Shown piece after piece: positions 45,565 to 57,967 of a stretch of DNA of 64,000 nucleotides. Position numbers and translations under genes: made by a program. A model generated the notes under the pieces. It had not been told where the DNA came from, searched no databases, and saw nothing but the letters and a program-made list of their open reading frames with translations. Origin of the DNA: Planctomycetia bacterium (GTDB lineage Bacteria; Planctomycetota; Planctomycetia; Pirellulales; JACPPG01); the NCBI GenBank assembly GCA_016191115.1, contig JACPPG010000028.1:35924-99923 (forward strand), in the 5' to 3' direction. Numbering within the stretch: the stretch's first letter is position 1; every line of letters begins with the position of its first letter.

Positions 45565-46707
45565 ATGACCAAGGCGGCCCTTCCCATGCGCTATGGGATG
45601 TTCATCATGCCGTTCCACGCGCCCACCAAACCGCTCGCCCAGTGCCTGGACGAGGACTTGGAACTGGTGGTGCTGGCCGAGAAGCTGGGCTTCGACGAGT
45701 TCTGGATCGGCGAGCATCACACGATGAAGTACGAGCCGATCACCATGCCCGAGATCTTCATCGCCCGCGCCTTGGGCGAGACCAGCCGCATCCGGCTCGG
45801 CCCCGCGCCGGTGTGCCTGCAGCAACATCACCCGGCGCACGTCGCTTGCCGGTTGTCGCTGTTGGACCACATGTCGCGCGGAAGGTTGAATCTGTGTTTC
45901 GGGCCTGGGAGCGTGACGGCCGATCAGGAACTGTACGGCGTCGAGCCGAAGAACGCGCCGGAAATGGTCGACGAGGCGATCGACATCATCCTCAAGCTGT
46001 GGTCGTCGGAGCCGCCGTACCGCTTCGACGGCAAGTACTGGAAGATCAATCTCGACAAAAGTGTCGACGAAGAAACCGGCATCGGCTACATTCCCAAGCC
46101 CTACCAGAAGCCCACGCCGCCGATCGCGGTGCCGGGCATGAGCCGCAACTCGTCGAGCATGAAGACGGCCGCCAAGCGCGGCCACCAGCCGTTCGGCCAT
46201 TGCCTGATCCCCGGCAACGTGCTGGCCGACACGTGGGCCACGTTCGAGGCCGCGGCCACGGCCGCCGGCCGCACGGCCCATCGCGCCGACTGGAAAGTCG
46301 CCCGCAGTATCTTCCTGGCCGACACGACGGCCGAGGCCCAGCAGCGGGCCCGCGCGAATTCGCTCGGCCGCAACTACGAGTACATTGGCCGGTTGTTCGA
46401 CAAGGGGCTGGGCCGCAAGATTTACAAGCGCGATCCCGACATGTCCGACGCCGACTGCAATCTCGACTACTTGATGCAGGAGCAGATCATCGCCGGCGAC
46501 GTGGATCACGTGCTCGAGCGGCTGCTCGGCCTGATCGACGAGACGGGCCCCTTCGGCACGCTCGTCCTGATGGGTTACGACTGGGACGACAAGCGAAGCT
46601 GGGTACACAGCATGGAGCTGTTCGCCCGCGAGCTGATGCCGCGGCTCAACAACGCGCTGGCCCCGGCGGCCGCGCCCAAGGTCGCCACCGGCAGCCATGC
46701 GAGTTGA
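45565..46707 (+). CDS. Luciferase-like flavin-dependent monooxygenase
   Basis: 380 residues from the ATG at 45565, preceded by AAGGAG at eight bases. It is an LLM-class TIM-barrel: YGMFIMPFH, GFDEFWIGEHH and RLNLCFGPGSVTADQ are typical of alkanal-monooxygenase-type enzymes using FMNH2. The amidohydrolase gene overlaps its end by 11 bases. Substrate unknown; an oxidative degradation step is a reasonable inference. Confidence 0.9.
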   Translation: MTKAALPMRYGMFIMPFHAPTKPLAQCLDEDLELVVLAEKLGFDEFWIGEHHTMKYEPITMPEIFIARALGETSRIRLGPAPVCLQQHHPAHVACRLSLLDHMSRGRLNLCFGPGSVTADQELYGVEPKNAPEMVDEAIDIILKLWSSEPPYRFDGKYWKINLDKSVDEETGIGYIPKPYQKPTPPIAVPGMSRNSSSMKTAAKRGHQPFGHCLIPGNVLADTWATFEAAATAAGRTAHRADWKVARSIFLADTTAEAQQRARANSLGRNYEYIGRLFDKGLGRKIYKRDPDMSDADCNLDYLMQEQIIAGDVDHVLERLLGLIDETGPFGTLVLMGYDWDDKRSWVHSMELFARELMPRLNNALAPAAAPKVATGSHAS

Positions 46708-47527
46708 CGCGCACGCGCACATCTGGCAGCCGACCGCCCGCTCGGCTGCGAGCATCGCCACCCTCGTCAGCTCCGAAACGGCCATCCCGCCTGAGCTCTT
46801 GCTTGAGCAGATGGACGAGCATGGCGTCGATCGAGCCGTGCTGGTGCAGCCGGTCTATCCCGGTGAGGACAACTCGTACGTCGCCGACGCCGCGGCGGAG
46901 AACCCTGAACGGTTTATCGCCGTGTGCGTGGTCGATCCGCGGAAGCCGGGCGCGGCGGGGCGGCTGACCTACTGGGTGAAGGAGCGCGGCTGCCGCGGCT
47001 TGCGGCTGCGGCCGCGGATAGCGGAAGAGGCTGAGGTGTTCGGCGACCCGTCGACGTGGCCGCTATGGCGCGCGGCCGAGCGGCTGGGTATCGTGGTCAA
47101 TGTGCTCGCGAGCCCTGAGCATCTTGGCAAAGTCGCCGCGCTAGCGGAACGGTTCCTGGCGATCCCGATCCTGATCGATCACTTGGCGCATCCGCACCTG
47201 GGCGGTCCAGGTACCGAGGCGACGGCCGCAGGGCCTCTCGTCGCGCTCGAACGGTTCCCCAACGTCCATGTCAAGCTCAGCGGCTTCTACTACTTCAGCC
47301 GCGGGGAGTACCCGTACAACGACTGCCGCGAGCTGCTGCGCGCGGTCTGCGAGGCGTTCGGTCCGAAGCGGCTGCTATGGGGGAGCGACTTCCCGCACGT
47401 ACTCTCCAAGACCGGGTACGGCCAGAGCCTTCAGTTCGCGGAACACTCGCTCGACTGGCTTGCGGCAGCCGATCGGCTGGTCATTCTCGGCGAGAATGCC
47501 GTGCGGTTGTACTGGCGTGAGCCGTGA
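46697..47527 (+). CDS. Amidohydrolase_2 (TIM-barrel metal-dependent hydrolase)
   Basis: 276 residues. Opening DAHAHIW is the metal-binding HxH; later blocks include ILIDHLAHPHLGG, KLSGFYYF and LLWGSDFPH, with the metal Asp in GSDFPH. This matches the gamma-resorcylate decarboxylase/lactonase-like Amidohydrolase_2 group. It overlaps the luciferase-like gene by 11 bases, so the two enzymes likely act in sequence. Confidence 0.88.
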   Translation: MRVDAHAHIWQPTARSAASIATLVSSETAIPPELLLEQMDEHGVDRAVLVQPVYPGEDNSYVADAAAENPERFIAVCVVDPRKPGAAGRLTYWVKERGCRGLRLRPRIAEEAEVFGDPSTWPLWRAAERLGIVVNVLASPEHLGKVAALAERFLAIPILIDHLAHPHLGGPGTEATAAGPLVALERFPNVHVKLSGFYYFSRGEYPYNDCRELLRAVCEAFGPKRLLWGSDFPHVLSKTGYGQSLQFAEHSLDWLAAADRLVILGENAVRLYWREP

Positions 47528-47532
47528 ATCAC

Positions 47533-48792
<1,260 letters not shown>

Positions 48793-48913
48793 CACCGGAC
48801 CCTTGGCTGAAATTTGAATTCCGTCGGATGGATCTACCCAAAAAACGGGCATCGCCCAGTTACTATGAATGATCGAAAACGCGAAAGACGGTTGCGAAGT
48901 TGCAACCAGCCGC

Positions 48914-50122
48914 TCACTCCCCCCACAGGCTGCCCGTCCGGAACGGATCGCCCACGGCATAGCCGCTCAAGGGGCCGCCCTGCCCCGAGGAAACCTGCCT
49001 CACCAGGTCCGTCCGGGCAAGGAACTCCTCGCGGAGCTCGGTCCCCAGTCCGGGCCCAGCCGGTAGCGGGAACGAGCCGTCGACGGGCACCAGATTGTGC
49101 GTCAGCACTTCGTCGAACCACGTCAGGTAGAAGGCCCGCACGCTCTCCATGATGAACAGGTTGTACGTGCTGGCGCTGAAATGGGCCGCCACGAAATGGC
49201 TGACCGGCCCGCCCGGATTGTGCGGAGCGACGGGTAATTGATGCGTGGCGGCTTGTGCCGCGATCTTCCGCGACTCGGTGAAGCCGCCCGTCCACACCAC
49301 GTCGAGCATCAGAATGTCGGCGGCACGAGCCTCTAGCACGGGTTGAAAACCAAAACGGGTCATCAACCGCTCGCTGGTCACCAGCGGCGTGCTCGTGCTC
49401 TCGCGAAGCTGCCGCGTCGCCGCCGGGTCGTCGGGCGGCATCAGCTCCTCGAGCCACATCGGGCGATACGGCTCGACAGCCCGGGCGATGCGGATCGCGC
49501 TGGGCAGATTCCAGCAGCAATGCCCCTCGAGCGCCACGTCCATCTCGTCCCCCACGGCGTCGCGAATGGCGCGAAGCTTTGACACGCCGTATTCGAGTTG
49601 CTTGGGGCTGATCGCCTGGCCGATCGTGGGCACAGCCTGGTCGTCGAAGGGCCAGATCTTCATCGCCCGGATGCCCTGGCTCAAGAGCTCCTTGGCCAGG
49701 CCGGCTGGATCGGCATGGAATCGCTCGTGGTCGTTGTATCGGCCGCCGCTGATGCAGGTGTTGTACGTCGGGATCGACTCCCGGCAGGCCCCGCCGAGGA
49801 GGGTGTAGACGGGCTGGTTGGCGAGCTTTCCCAAGAGGTCCCACAGCGCGATATCGATCGCGCTGATCGCCCGCATCTCGGCCCCCGCGTAGCCGGCGTA
49901 GTGAACGGCTTTGAACATGTGGTGCCACAGAAGATCGGTCCGCGTCGCGTCCTGACCCACCAGCAGCGTGGCCAGCGTCTGGTGGATCAATTCGGCGACC
50001 GCGCGCGGCGACTGAAAGGTCTCGCCCAGACCCACTAGTCCGGCGTCGGTGTGCAGGCGGACCCATAGAAGCAACGGATGTCGCGGGTCGAGAATCGTTT
50101 CCACGGCGGTTATTTTGGCCAC
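48914..50122 (-). CDS. Mandelate racemase/muconate lactonizing-type enolase-superfamily enzyme
   Basis: 402 residues from the GTG at 50122, chosen for AAGGAG nine bases upstream and a 13-base overlap with the previous gene. The N-terminal capping domain begins VAKITAVETILDPRHPLLLW. The barrel has metal-ligand regions VALEGHCCWN, WLEELMPPDD and DVVWTGGFTESRK, and VAPHNPGGPVSHF as in acid-sugar dehydratases such as galactonate dehydratase. A dehydratase role fits the aldolase and dehydrogenases nearby, but the substrate is not fixed by sequence. Confidence 0.87.
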   Translation of the reverse strand: MAKITAVETILDPRHPLLLWVRLHTDAGLVGLGETFQSPRAVAELIHQTLATLLVGQDATRTDLLWHHMFKAVHYAGYAGAEMRAISAIDIALWDLLGKLANQPVYTLLGGACRESIPTYNTCISGGRYNDHERFHADPAGLAKELLSQGIRAMKIWPFDDQAVPTIGQAISPKQLEYGVSKLRAIRDAVGDEMDVALEGHCCWNLPSAIRIARAVEPYRPMWLEELMPPDDPAATRQLRESTSTPLVTSERLMTRFGFQPVLEARAADILMLDVVWTGGFTESRKIAAQAATHQLPVAPHNPGGPVSHFVAAHFSASTYNLFIMESVRAFYLTWFDEVLTHNLVPVDGSFPLPAGPGLGTELREEFLARTDLVRQVSSGQGGPLSGYAVGDPFRTGSLWGE

Positions 50123-51099
50123 GACCAGCGACTCCTTACGGCCCTGTTGACGACCGCCTCGTCGGGCCAGCGGCCTTGATAGAGATCGATGATACTCTGC
50201 GCTGCGCACATCGCCATGTCACGAATCGCCTGAGGATCGTTGGCGGCCACGTGCGGACTGAGCACCACGTTGGGCGCGTGCAAGAGCGGACAATCGGGCC
50301 GCGGCGGCTCGTCGGCCAACACATCCAGCCCAGCCCCCGCCAGGTGCCCCGACGCTAAGGCCTCGGCCAGATCGCTCTCCACGACCAGGCCGCCGCGGGC
50401 CGTATTGATTAGGAAGCTGCCGCGCTTCATGCGGGCCAGCGAATTCCGGTTGATAAGGCCGCGCGTCTCCGGCGCGAGCGGGACGTGCAGCGACACGAAG
50501 TCAGAGTCGGCCAACAAGCTATCGCAATCGACAAGCTCGACGCCGCACTCGCGGGCCCGTTTTGCATCGATGATCGGGTCGCAGCCGAATAGCCGCATCC
50601 CAAACGCGGCGGCACGCACGGCCACGCTGCGGCCGATGCGCCCCAGCCCGACGATGCCCAGCGTTCGTCCCCGCAGCGGCGCCAAAAGCGGCTTCCCCCA
50701 CGTTCCGGCTCGCACGTCGCGGTCGTTTTCGGCGATGCGTCGCGCGGCCGCCAGCAGCAGGGCCATCGTCTGCTCGGCCACGGCCTCGTGATTGGCGGTG
50801 GGCGTGATCGTGAGGACGACGCCGCGGTTGGTCGCCGCCGCGACGTCGACCCGGTCGTACCCGACGCCCGAACGGGCGATCACGCGCAAGCGAGGCAAGC
50901 TCGCCAGCACGCGATCGGTGTACGGATCGCCGCCGGCCAGCACGGCCTCGGCTTCGGCCAAGGTGGCGATCGTTTCCGTTTCGGTCTCCAGCACCGGCCG
51001 CTCGGCATAGCGCACGGTGAAGCCGGCTTCCTCGAGCAGCTCGATATGCGGTCCCGGCACGTGGAACAGCGGCTCAGGCGTGATGAAGACAATCGGCAT
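50110..51099 (-). CDS. D-2-hydroxyacid dehydrogenase (SerA-like)
   Basis: 329 residues from the ATG at 51099 (MPIVFITPEPLFHVPG). NAD-binding LGIVGLGRIGRSVAVRA; catalytic Arg in ARGGLVVESD, Glu in ADEPPRPD and His in LSPHVAAND. Likely reduces or oxidises a 2-keto/2-hydroxy acid. Its end overlaps the enolase-superfamily gene. Confidence 0.92.
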   Translation of the reverse strand: MPIVFITPEPLFHVPGPHIELLEEAGFTVRYAERPVLETETETIATLAEAEAVLAGGDPYTDRVLASLPRLRVIARSGVGYDRVDVAAATNRGVVLTITPTANHEAVAEQTMALLLAAARRIAENDRDVRAGTWGKPLLAPLRGRTLGIVGLGRIGRSVAVRAAAFGMRLFGCDPIIDAKRARECGVELVDCDSLLADSDFVSLHVPLAPETRGLINRNSLARMKRGSFLINTARGGLVVESDLAEALASGHLAGAGLDVLADEPPRPDCPLLHAPNVVLSPHVAANDPQAIRDMAMCAAQSIIDLYQGRWPDEAVVNRAVRSRWSWPK

Positions 51100-51159
51100 G
51101 GAAAACAGCAGGCAGAGGGCAGCCAAGAAAGGCAACGGCGGTAGCATTCTGGCGGACTG

Positions 51160-53139
51160 TCAAGAATACCAGATGGCGACGGCGGTGATCGAGAGGAAGA
51201 AAACGCCCGCCGCCGCTAGTCCGGCTTGCATGAACCAGTTCGGGCGCAGTTCCGGCGGCAAGAGCGTCCGATTGACGTACAGCGTGTGAAAGGAGGAGAA
51301 GCCCAGCGCGATGTTACCCAGCACCGCTCCCAGCTTGGCGATCTGCAGGGGATTGAGCCAGGCGAGCGCCGCCGAGCCCCACACGCCGTAGCCCGCCAGC
51401 ACGGCGTAGTAGATGTAGCGGACCTGGTTCCCCTGGAAGCGGTGCGCCCATTTACTGCCGACCCACACGATATCGGTCCACAGCCGGGCGATCAGGTCGC
51501 CGGACATCACGGCGTTGGGCGCAAGCGCCAAGAAGCTGACCACCAGCGTGATCGACCACCAGAACTGGGCGTACGAGGGAAACTGGCTGGCGATCCCCTC
51601 GGCCGTGAGCGCCGCCACGCGGTTGCCGGACACCGGCGCGTTGCGAATGAATTGCAGCGACAACATGCACGGCAAGGCCATGCCGATAAAGCTGCACACC
51701 ATCCACATGCCCACCTGGTCGCGGACGATGTAGCGGTACCAGGCGCGCCAGCGAGCGAGGTTCTGGGGCGTGACGGGAAACGTCTTGCCGACGTGGGAGA
51801 GCGTGATCGTGCGGCCGCCGATGGCGCTGGGGATGGCGCCGGTCTTGTCCCCCATGGCCCAGCCCTTGTCGCGGGCGTAGTTCGACAGTAGCGCGTTCGA
51901 CAGGCCGCCGGCGCCGGCGATGGCGGCGAACGCCGCCAGCATGGCCCAATCCAAGGGGGGGAACTGGCCGTGCTCGCGCCAGTAGTCCCAAAGCTGCTCG
52001 CGCTGGAAACCCTGATTGGCCACGAGCGATTCGAGCGGCGCGCGGTAGACCTCCGGCACGTCGGTGACGTCTTGATAGTCGGTCGTTCCTTGCGGCGTGC
52101 GAACCGACGCGCCCGCCGGCAGCCACTTGCCGTTCTCGGCGATCCTCCCGGTCACGGTAAGCAACGCGTCGTCGTGCGTTGTCTGAACATAGAAGTCGCC
52201 CGGCTTTGCCAATTCGGCGGCCCGCGCGACGAGGGCTTTCCGCCGCCGCGATAGTTCAGGCGACAGTGGCTCTGCCAGCGCGTCCGGCTCTTTCACGCCG
52301 TCGCGCTCGACGAGAAAAGCGGTCACCGCCGGCACGCCATCCTCGACCGTTCCCTCCAGCGTGTACTTCGTCGAGCCGTCGCGCTCGGAGAGCGTGAAGT
52401 GCCGGCCGGCGATCACCGTGTCGGCCCGCAACGGCACTGTCCCAAAGCGGACAAAGCCGCTCACGACCTCCCAGGCGTTGCGCGGGGACACCATGGAAGA
52501 GCACACGAGGATCAAAAACGCCAGGACGATCACCAGCTTGATCGTCATGACGCGCTCGAGCATCGTGTAGATCTTGCCGCCGAACAACAGCGGGACGAAC
52601 GCCAGATAGAAGATCACGAAGCCCAAGACCTTGACGATGGTCCCTTCGGTCATCTCGTGCCCGGCGAAGGAGACGACGGCGTCGCCCGGCAAGTGCCCCA
52701 GCACGGCGGCGGCCAGCGGCACGGCGGCGTTCGAGGCCATGTACGGCCACACGTGCGCGAGCAACAGCGTCATGTAGACGAGCACCCACAGCCGCGGCCC
52801 CGGCCGGGTCCGCAAAAAGCCGATGAAGATCGGCTCGCCGCAATAGAGTGCGTACCGCATCACCTCCAGGTTGTAGAACACCTGCACCACGATCGAGATC
52901 GTGGCCAGCCACAATAGCGTGCCGCCATAGCGCGCGGAGACGGCCGGGCCGAAGAGCCATTCGCCCGCCCCGATCGCCCCGCCGGCCAACAAGAGCCCCG
53001 GCCCGAGCATCGACAACACGCGGCGGCGCTCGCGCCGCGGCGGAGGAATCAGCGCGTCGATTTCCCACGGGTGGACGTAGCGCCCCGCCGAGGGCTCGGG
53101 CGCGCCGGTGGGTGGAGAGTGCGTAGTGCCGGCGCCCAT
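51160..53139 (-). CDS. Nramp-like multi-pass membrane transporter with large insert
   Basis: 659 residues, about eleven hydrophobic helices. The first helix GPGLLLAGGAIGAGEWLFG resembles the Nramp helix-1 region, but the metal-binding DPGN is absent. A soluble insert of about 150 residues (from about TVIAGRHFTLSERDGSTKY to VPEVYRAPLESLVANQG) splits the helices. It lies between the dehydrogenase and the aldolase genes, so it may be a solute or cation-coupled transporter for the pathway; Nramp identity is tentative. Confidence 0.75.
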   Translation of the reverse strand: MGAGTTHSPPTGAPEPSAGRYVHPWEIDALIPPPRRERRRVLSMLGPGLLLAGGAIGAGEWLFGPAVSARYGGTLLWLATISIVVQVFYNLEVMRYALYCGEPIFIGFLRTRPGPRLWVLVYMTLLLAHVWPYMASNAAVPLAAAVLGHLPGDAVVSFAGHEMTEGTIVKVLGFVIFYLAFVPLLFGGKIYTMLERVMTIKLVIVLAFLILVCSSMVSPRNAWEVVSGFVRFGTVPLRADTVIAGRHFTLSERDGSTKYTLEGTVEDGVPAVTAFLVERDGVKEPDALAEPLSPELSRRRKALVARAAELAKPGDFYVQTTHDDALLTVTGRIAENGKWLPAGASVRTPQGTTDYQDVTDVPEVYRAPLESLVANQGFQREQLWDYWREHGQFPPLDWAMLAAFAAIAGAGGLSNALLSNYARDKGWAMGDKTGAIPSAIGGRTITLSHVGKTFPVTPQNLARWRAWYRYIVRDQVGMWMVCSFIGMALPCMLSLQFIRNAPVSGNRVAALTAEGIASQFPSYAQFWWSITLVVSFLALAPNAVMSGDLIARLWTDIVWVGSKWAHRFQGNQVRYIYYAVLAGYGVWGSAALAWLNPLQIAKLGAVLGNIALGFSSFHTLYVNRTLLPPELRPNWFMQAGLAAAGVFFLSITAVAIWYS

Positions 53140-53206
53140 GGTTTCGATGCTCCGCCCGCCGATCGATCAGGAATCAAGTTCGGGTGGCTGGGGTCGAGCG
53201 TCAACC

Positions 53207-53275
53207 GGGAGGGCGAGCTCCCGCCGAGCCGCGTTCGCGACTGATGCCGCGGCTCGGCAGGAGCCTCGCCCTCCC
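53207..53275. repeat. Long palindrome between aldolase and transporter genes
   Basis: GGGAGGGCGAGCTCCCGCCG (from 53207) is matched by the inverted arm ending CCTCGCCCTCCC at 53275, with both arms continuing inward through GAGCCGCG / CGCGGCTC. It may attenuate or process the transcript between the two genes. Confidence 0.6.
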
Positions 53276-53303
53276 CTAGCGCAACCCAGCGACGCCGATT
53301 CTA

Positions 53304-54080
53304 TCAGCCGGCCGCGAAACTGCGAATTTGCGCCGCTGCATCGGCCGCCGCCCGCTGCAAAAGCAGAAAATCGGCGGCGACCGAGAACCATTGCACCCCT
53401 TTGGCACGCCATGGGCGGAATGCCTCCGCCCGATCGCCTAACGCCATGCCGACGGGCATTCCGGCGCGGCGCGCCCGTTCGATTACCGAGTCGATGGCCC
53501 CTTGAACCTCGGGATGCTCCGGCTGGCCCATGTGCCCCATCGAACCGGCCAGGTCCTGGGCGCCGATGACGATCGACGTGAGCCCGGCGACGCCGATGAT
53601 CTCCTCCAGGTTCTTCACCGCGTCGGCGTGCTCGATCTGCACGATCGTGATGATCGCCGCGTTGGCGGCTCGGCAATACTCCGGTCCGCCGAACGTGCCG
53701 TAACCGGCCGGGCGGCGCGGGCCGAAGCCGCGGATGCCCTCGGGCGGGTACTTGCAGGCGGCGACGGCGCGGCGGGCGTCGTCGGCCGTGCGGATCAGCG
53801 GCACGATGATGCCCGCGGCTCCGATATCGAGCACCGGCTTGATCAATACTGGATCGTTCCACGCCACCCGCACCAGCGGCGTCGTCCGCGTGCCACGGGT
53901 GGCCATGACGTGCGCCTGGATCGTTTCCAGCGACATCGGGTTGTGCTCGGCGTCGATCCACACGAAGTCGAGCACCGTGGCCAGGGCCTCGGTGACAGTC
54001 GGATCGCTGAACGTGACGCACGTGCCCAGGCAGGGCTCAGGCGTTCGCAGCTTGCGGCGAAAATGTTCGGCGTTTTCCAT
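53304..54080 (-). CDS. HpcH/HpaI-family aldolase
   Basis: 258 residues from the ATG at 54080. Blocks LDFVWIDAEHNPMSLETIQ, GIIVPLIRTADDARRAV and TIVQIEHADAVKNLEEI are those of class II pyruvate aldolases such as 4-hydroxy-2-ketoheptanedioate aldolase or 2-keto-3-deoxy sugar aldolase. It cleaves a 2-keto acid to pyruvate and an aldehyde with a divalent metal. It starts 26 bases after the dehydrogenase stop. Confidence 0.92.
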   Translation of the reverse strand: MENAEHFRRKLRTPEPCLGTCVTFSDPTVTEALATVLDFVWIDAEHNPMSLETIQAHVMATRGTRTTPLVRVAWNDPVLIKPVLDIGAAGIIVPLIRTADDARRAVAACKYPPEGIRGFGPRRPAGYGTFGGPEYCRAANAAIITIVQIEHADAVKNLEEIIGVAGLTSIVIGAQDLAGSMGHMGQPEHPEVQGAIDSVIERARRAGMPVGMALGDRAEAFRPWRAKGVQWFSVAADFLLLQRAAADAAAQIRSFAAG

Positions 54081-54106
54081 GGGATGCTCTGTGTCAGTGG
54101 TCAAAT

Positions 54107-55096
54107 TCAGCGGCCCGGCCGGCGCTCGATCGGCCGGGGCCAGACTTCGGGATTCACCAAATGGGCCGGGCGTTTGCCGTCCAGGACTTCCAGCACCTGG
54201 CGAATGGCCCCTTCCCAGATGCGCTTCTTGCACGCCGCGGTCGCGCCGGCCGTGTGCGGCGTCGCCACCACCCGCGCGTGCCGCACGAGCGGGTGGTCCG
54301 AGGGGGGCGGCTCGGGATCGAACACGTCGAGGCCGGCGCCCCACACGTGACCGCTGTCGAGCGCTTCGCACAGCGCCTGCTCGTCGACCAGCCCGCCGCG
54401 GGCCGTGTTGATCAGGATCGCGCCCGGCTTCATGATTGCCAGCCGCTCGCGGTTGAGCAGGCGGCGGTTGTCGGCCGTCAGCGGCAGGTGCAGCGAAATC
54501 ACGTCGCTTGTCGCGAGCAGAGTCTCAAGCGACGGCGCCATCTCGACCTGCGCCGCCATGGCGGCGGCAGCGTCGACAAACGGATCGAACGCCACGACCC
54601 GCATGCCGATCGCCCGCGTCATCGCGGCCACGCGACGTCCGATGCGTCCCAGCCCCACCAGACCGATCTGCAAGCCGGCCAGCTCCACGCCGGTGAAGTG
54701 CGTGAAGAAATCGAAGCGATCCGGCGCGCGGAGCGCCGCCGTGGCGGGGGCAAGATTCTTCGCCACCGCGAACAAGAGCGCAATCGCGTGCTCGGCCGTG
54801 GAAACTGTCGGGCCGTCGGGCACGTTGCACACGGCGATGCCATGCGCGGTCGCTTCGTCGACGGCAATGTTGTCGTAGCCGATCCCGGTGCGGCAGATCG
54901 CCCGCAGGTGCGGCGCCCGCGCGAACAGCACGGCGTTGTAGCGGACCTTGGAGGCGGCGACGATCCCCTCGGCCCCGCCAATCGCCACCAGCGGATCGTC
55001 CGGCGTCGCCGTGCCCGGGCCGAGCAGCGCAGCGACCCCTGAAAACAGGTGCGCGTGCTCCGCGGGCAGGGCGCGTTCCAGCCAGACTTTGTGCAT
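54107..55096 (-). CDS. D-2-hydroxyacid dehydrogenase (SerA-like), second copy
   Basis: 329 residues. NAD-binding QIGLVGLGRIGRRVAAMT, Arg in TARGGLVDEQ, Glu in FDPEPPPSDH and His in VATPHTAGAT. It heads the aldolase-transporter-dehydrogenase-dehydratase run. Its first 19 codons lie in a 66-bp sequence repeated at 58066-58131, where they directly follow a DUF1501 gene. Confidence 0.92.
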   Translation of the reverse strand: MHKVWLERALPAEHAHLFSGVAALLGPGTATPDDPLVAIGGAEGIVAASKVRYNAVLFARAPHLRAICRTGIGYDNIAVDEATAHGIAVCNVPDGPTVSTAEHAIALLFAVAKNLAPATAALRAPDRFDFFTHFTGVELAGLQIGLVGLGRIGRRVAAMTRAIGMRVVAFDPFVDAAAAMAAQVEMAPSLETLLATSDVISLHLPLTADNRRLLNRERLAIMKPGAILINTARGGLVDEQALCEALDSGHVWGAGLDVFDPEPPPSDHPLVRHARVVATPHTAGATAACKKRIWEGAIRQVLEVLDGKRPAHLVNPEVWPRPIERRPGR

Positions 55097-55104
55097 CGCG
55101 ACCT
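55039..55104. repeat. 66-bp direct repeat, left copy
   Basis: Covers the first codons and upstream bases of the intact dehydrogenase gene. It is 63/66 identical to 58066-58131 in the same orientation. The two copies bound about 3 kb of unrelated sequence. Confidence 0.88.
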
Positions 55105-55203
55105 GGAAGGCTATTGGTCAGGGGGACCGTAATCCTTGAAGCAAAGCTTAACGGCCGCCGCCGCGACTGCAACCTGGCAGCGAGAATGACGATTGTTTGG
55201 TCA

Positions 55204-56277
55204 CTAGATCTCGACGTGGGTGATGCCGCCTACTTCGTCAAAGTGACCAATCTTAAGGACCTCGCCGCTCGAGCCTGGCATCTCGGCGACGAAGGCTGGG
55301 TCGCAAACGACGATCGGCGGCGTCGTCACAATCAAGGCGAGCGTCGAAACGTAGGAGACCGTAAGCGACAGGGCGACGAACCAAGGCACGGTTCCGGCAG
55401 CCATGCGCAACAACTGGGCTCGCTTCGCTCGCGAGAGTTGTTGCTCGGTGCAATACTGATCGATCACGTCCGTTCGCTTGAGCGGGTTGGTTAGCTCGAG
55501 CATGTCGTCGAAGGTGCAGACGTCGGTGCGATGCTTGCGAAAGGCTCTGGCGGCACTCAAGGCGAGCTTTCTTCGCTTGAATTCCAGGTGAGCCTGGAGC
55601 GCGTCGATCGCCTTTTGTTTGCGACCGACAACATAGTTCACGACCGCGCGCGGAATCGCCAAACCAAGGTTGGCGGCAGCCACCATGGCTTGCAGCGGCC
55701 GGCGGTACAGCGCCAGGCGTCGATATTCCGCAAAGACTTCCTCTTGGATCTTGGCGATGGCGGCCGTCAGGTCTTCGCGCGTCGTGAGGATCAGCTCGTC
55801 GCCGATTTCGATCGAGAGCGGTTTGACGTAGTAAACCTTCGCGCCCCGCTTCTTGGCGGGTCCGCTTAAGAATTCCTCAAGACGGGTTTGCACGCAGTTG
55901 GGTATCGGATCGGCGATTTCGTCGAAGTGCTCTTGCTCGGTAACCGTGACAAAGAACCTTCCTTTAGGAAGTCGAATGGACGGCTGATACAGGTCGAACT
56001 CGCGCACTTGGGTGAAGTCGCTGCGATGTTTCTTGACGACCGAGGTCCAACGCTTGTCCTTAGAAGCAAATGGCCGCGACTCGCGCAGCATTGTCTCGGC
56101 CAACGCTTTGCTTGAATCCTTGGGCGGCACCCAGATCGGGTCTCCCACCCAGGCCCCGAATGGCTTGAGTTCCTGTTCCAGCGTGAACCGTTCCGCGGTC
56201 GCGGGGTCCACGACCGAGGGGGACACACGGCGGATCGAACGTGCTTGGATCGCGGGGCGGTGGATGGTCCTAGGCAT
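55204..56277 (-). CDS. Unrecognised protein with a late membrane helix
   Basis: 357 residues from the ATG at 56277. The N-terminal part is charged and proline-rich (KDSSKALAETMLRESRPFAS), the middle helical with many Lys/Arg (ALQAHLEFKRRKLALSAARA), and there is one hydrophobic segment near the end (VPWFVALSLTVSYVSTLALI). I recognise no family. It lies within the segment between the 66-bp repeats and is less GC-rich than its neighbours, which hints at a foreign origin. Confidence 0.6.
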   Translation of the reverse strand: MPRTIHRPAIQARSIRRVSPSVVDPATAERFTLEQELKPFGAWVGDPIWVPPKDSSKALAETMLRESRPFASKDKRWTSVVKKHRSDFTQVREFDLYQPSIRLPKGRFFVTVTEQEHFDEIADPIPNCVQTRLEEFLSGPAKKRGAKVYYVKPLSIEIGDELILTTREDLTAAIAKIQEEVFAEYRRLALYRRPLQAMVAAANLGLAIPRAVVNYVVGRKQKAIDALQAHLEFKRRKLALSAARAFRKHRTDVCTFDDMLELTNPLKRTDVIDQYCTEQQLSRAKRAQLLRMAAGTVPWFVALSLTVSYVSTLALIVTTPPIVVCDPAFVAEMPGSSGEVLKIGHFDEVGGITHVEI

Positions 56278-57598
<1,321 letters not shown>

Positions 57599-57613
57599 CA
57601 AGCCCTCCCACCG

Positions 57614-57967
57614 ATGATGACCGTCCGCGTCCAATCCGTCTTCGAATGCCCGCCCGAGAAGGTCTGGGCGGAATTGCAGACCAGCGCGGTGCATCGCGAG
57701 ATCATCCGGCCCTTGATGGGCTTCCATTCGTTGGACGCCGCCGGCGCCCCCGAACGCTGGACCCAGGGCTCCACCTACTGGAGTCTCCGTGATGGCCCCC
57801 GCTCGGCCTTTTTAACCACGGCAACATCCGAGCAAAATATCACTGCTCTTACATGGCCGGCTAGCGCAAACGCGCGCTTGGCCTCGGTCGACGCATCCCA
57901 GTCCCCCCTTGCGGCGTCGGACACAGTTGCCTCGTTACAGCTAGGCCCGTCAAACACAGTGACATAA
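57614..57967 (+). pseudogene. Truncated SRPBCC-family protein
   Basis: The first 55 codons (MTVRVQSVFECPPEKVWAEL, then IIRPLMGFHSLD, APERWTQGSTYW) match the start of a START/polyketide-cyclase-like fold, normally 140-160 residues. From about 57782 the frame continues for 60 codons of unrelated sequence, so the gene is broken there. It begins 15 bases after the katG remnant and may have been its neighbour in the source genome. Confidence 0.7.

Noticed and set aside
57614..57967. Intact small SRPBCC protein
   Set aside because: Only the first third of the fold is present and the later codons are unrelated, so it was recorded as a broken gene.
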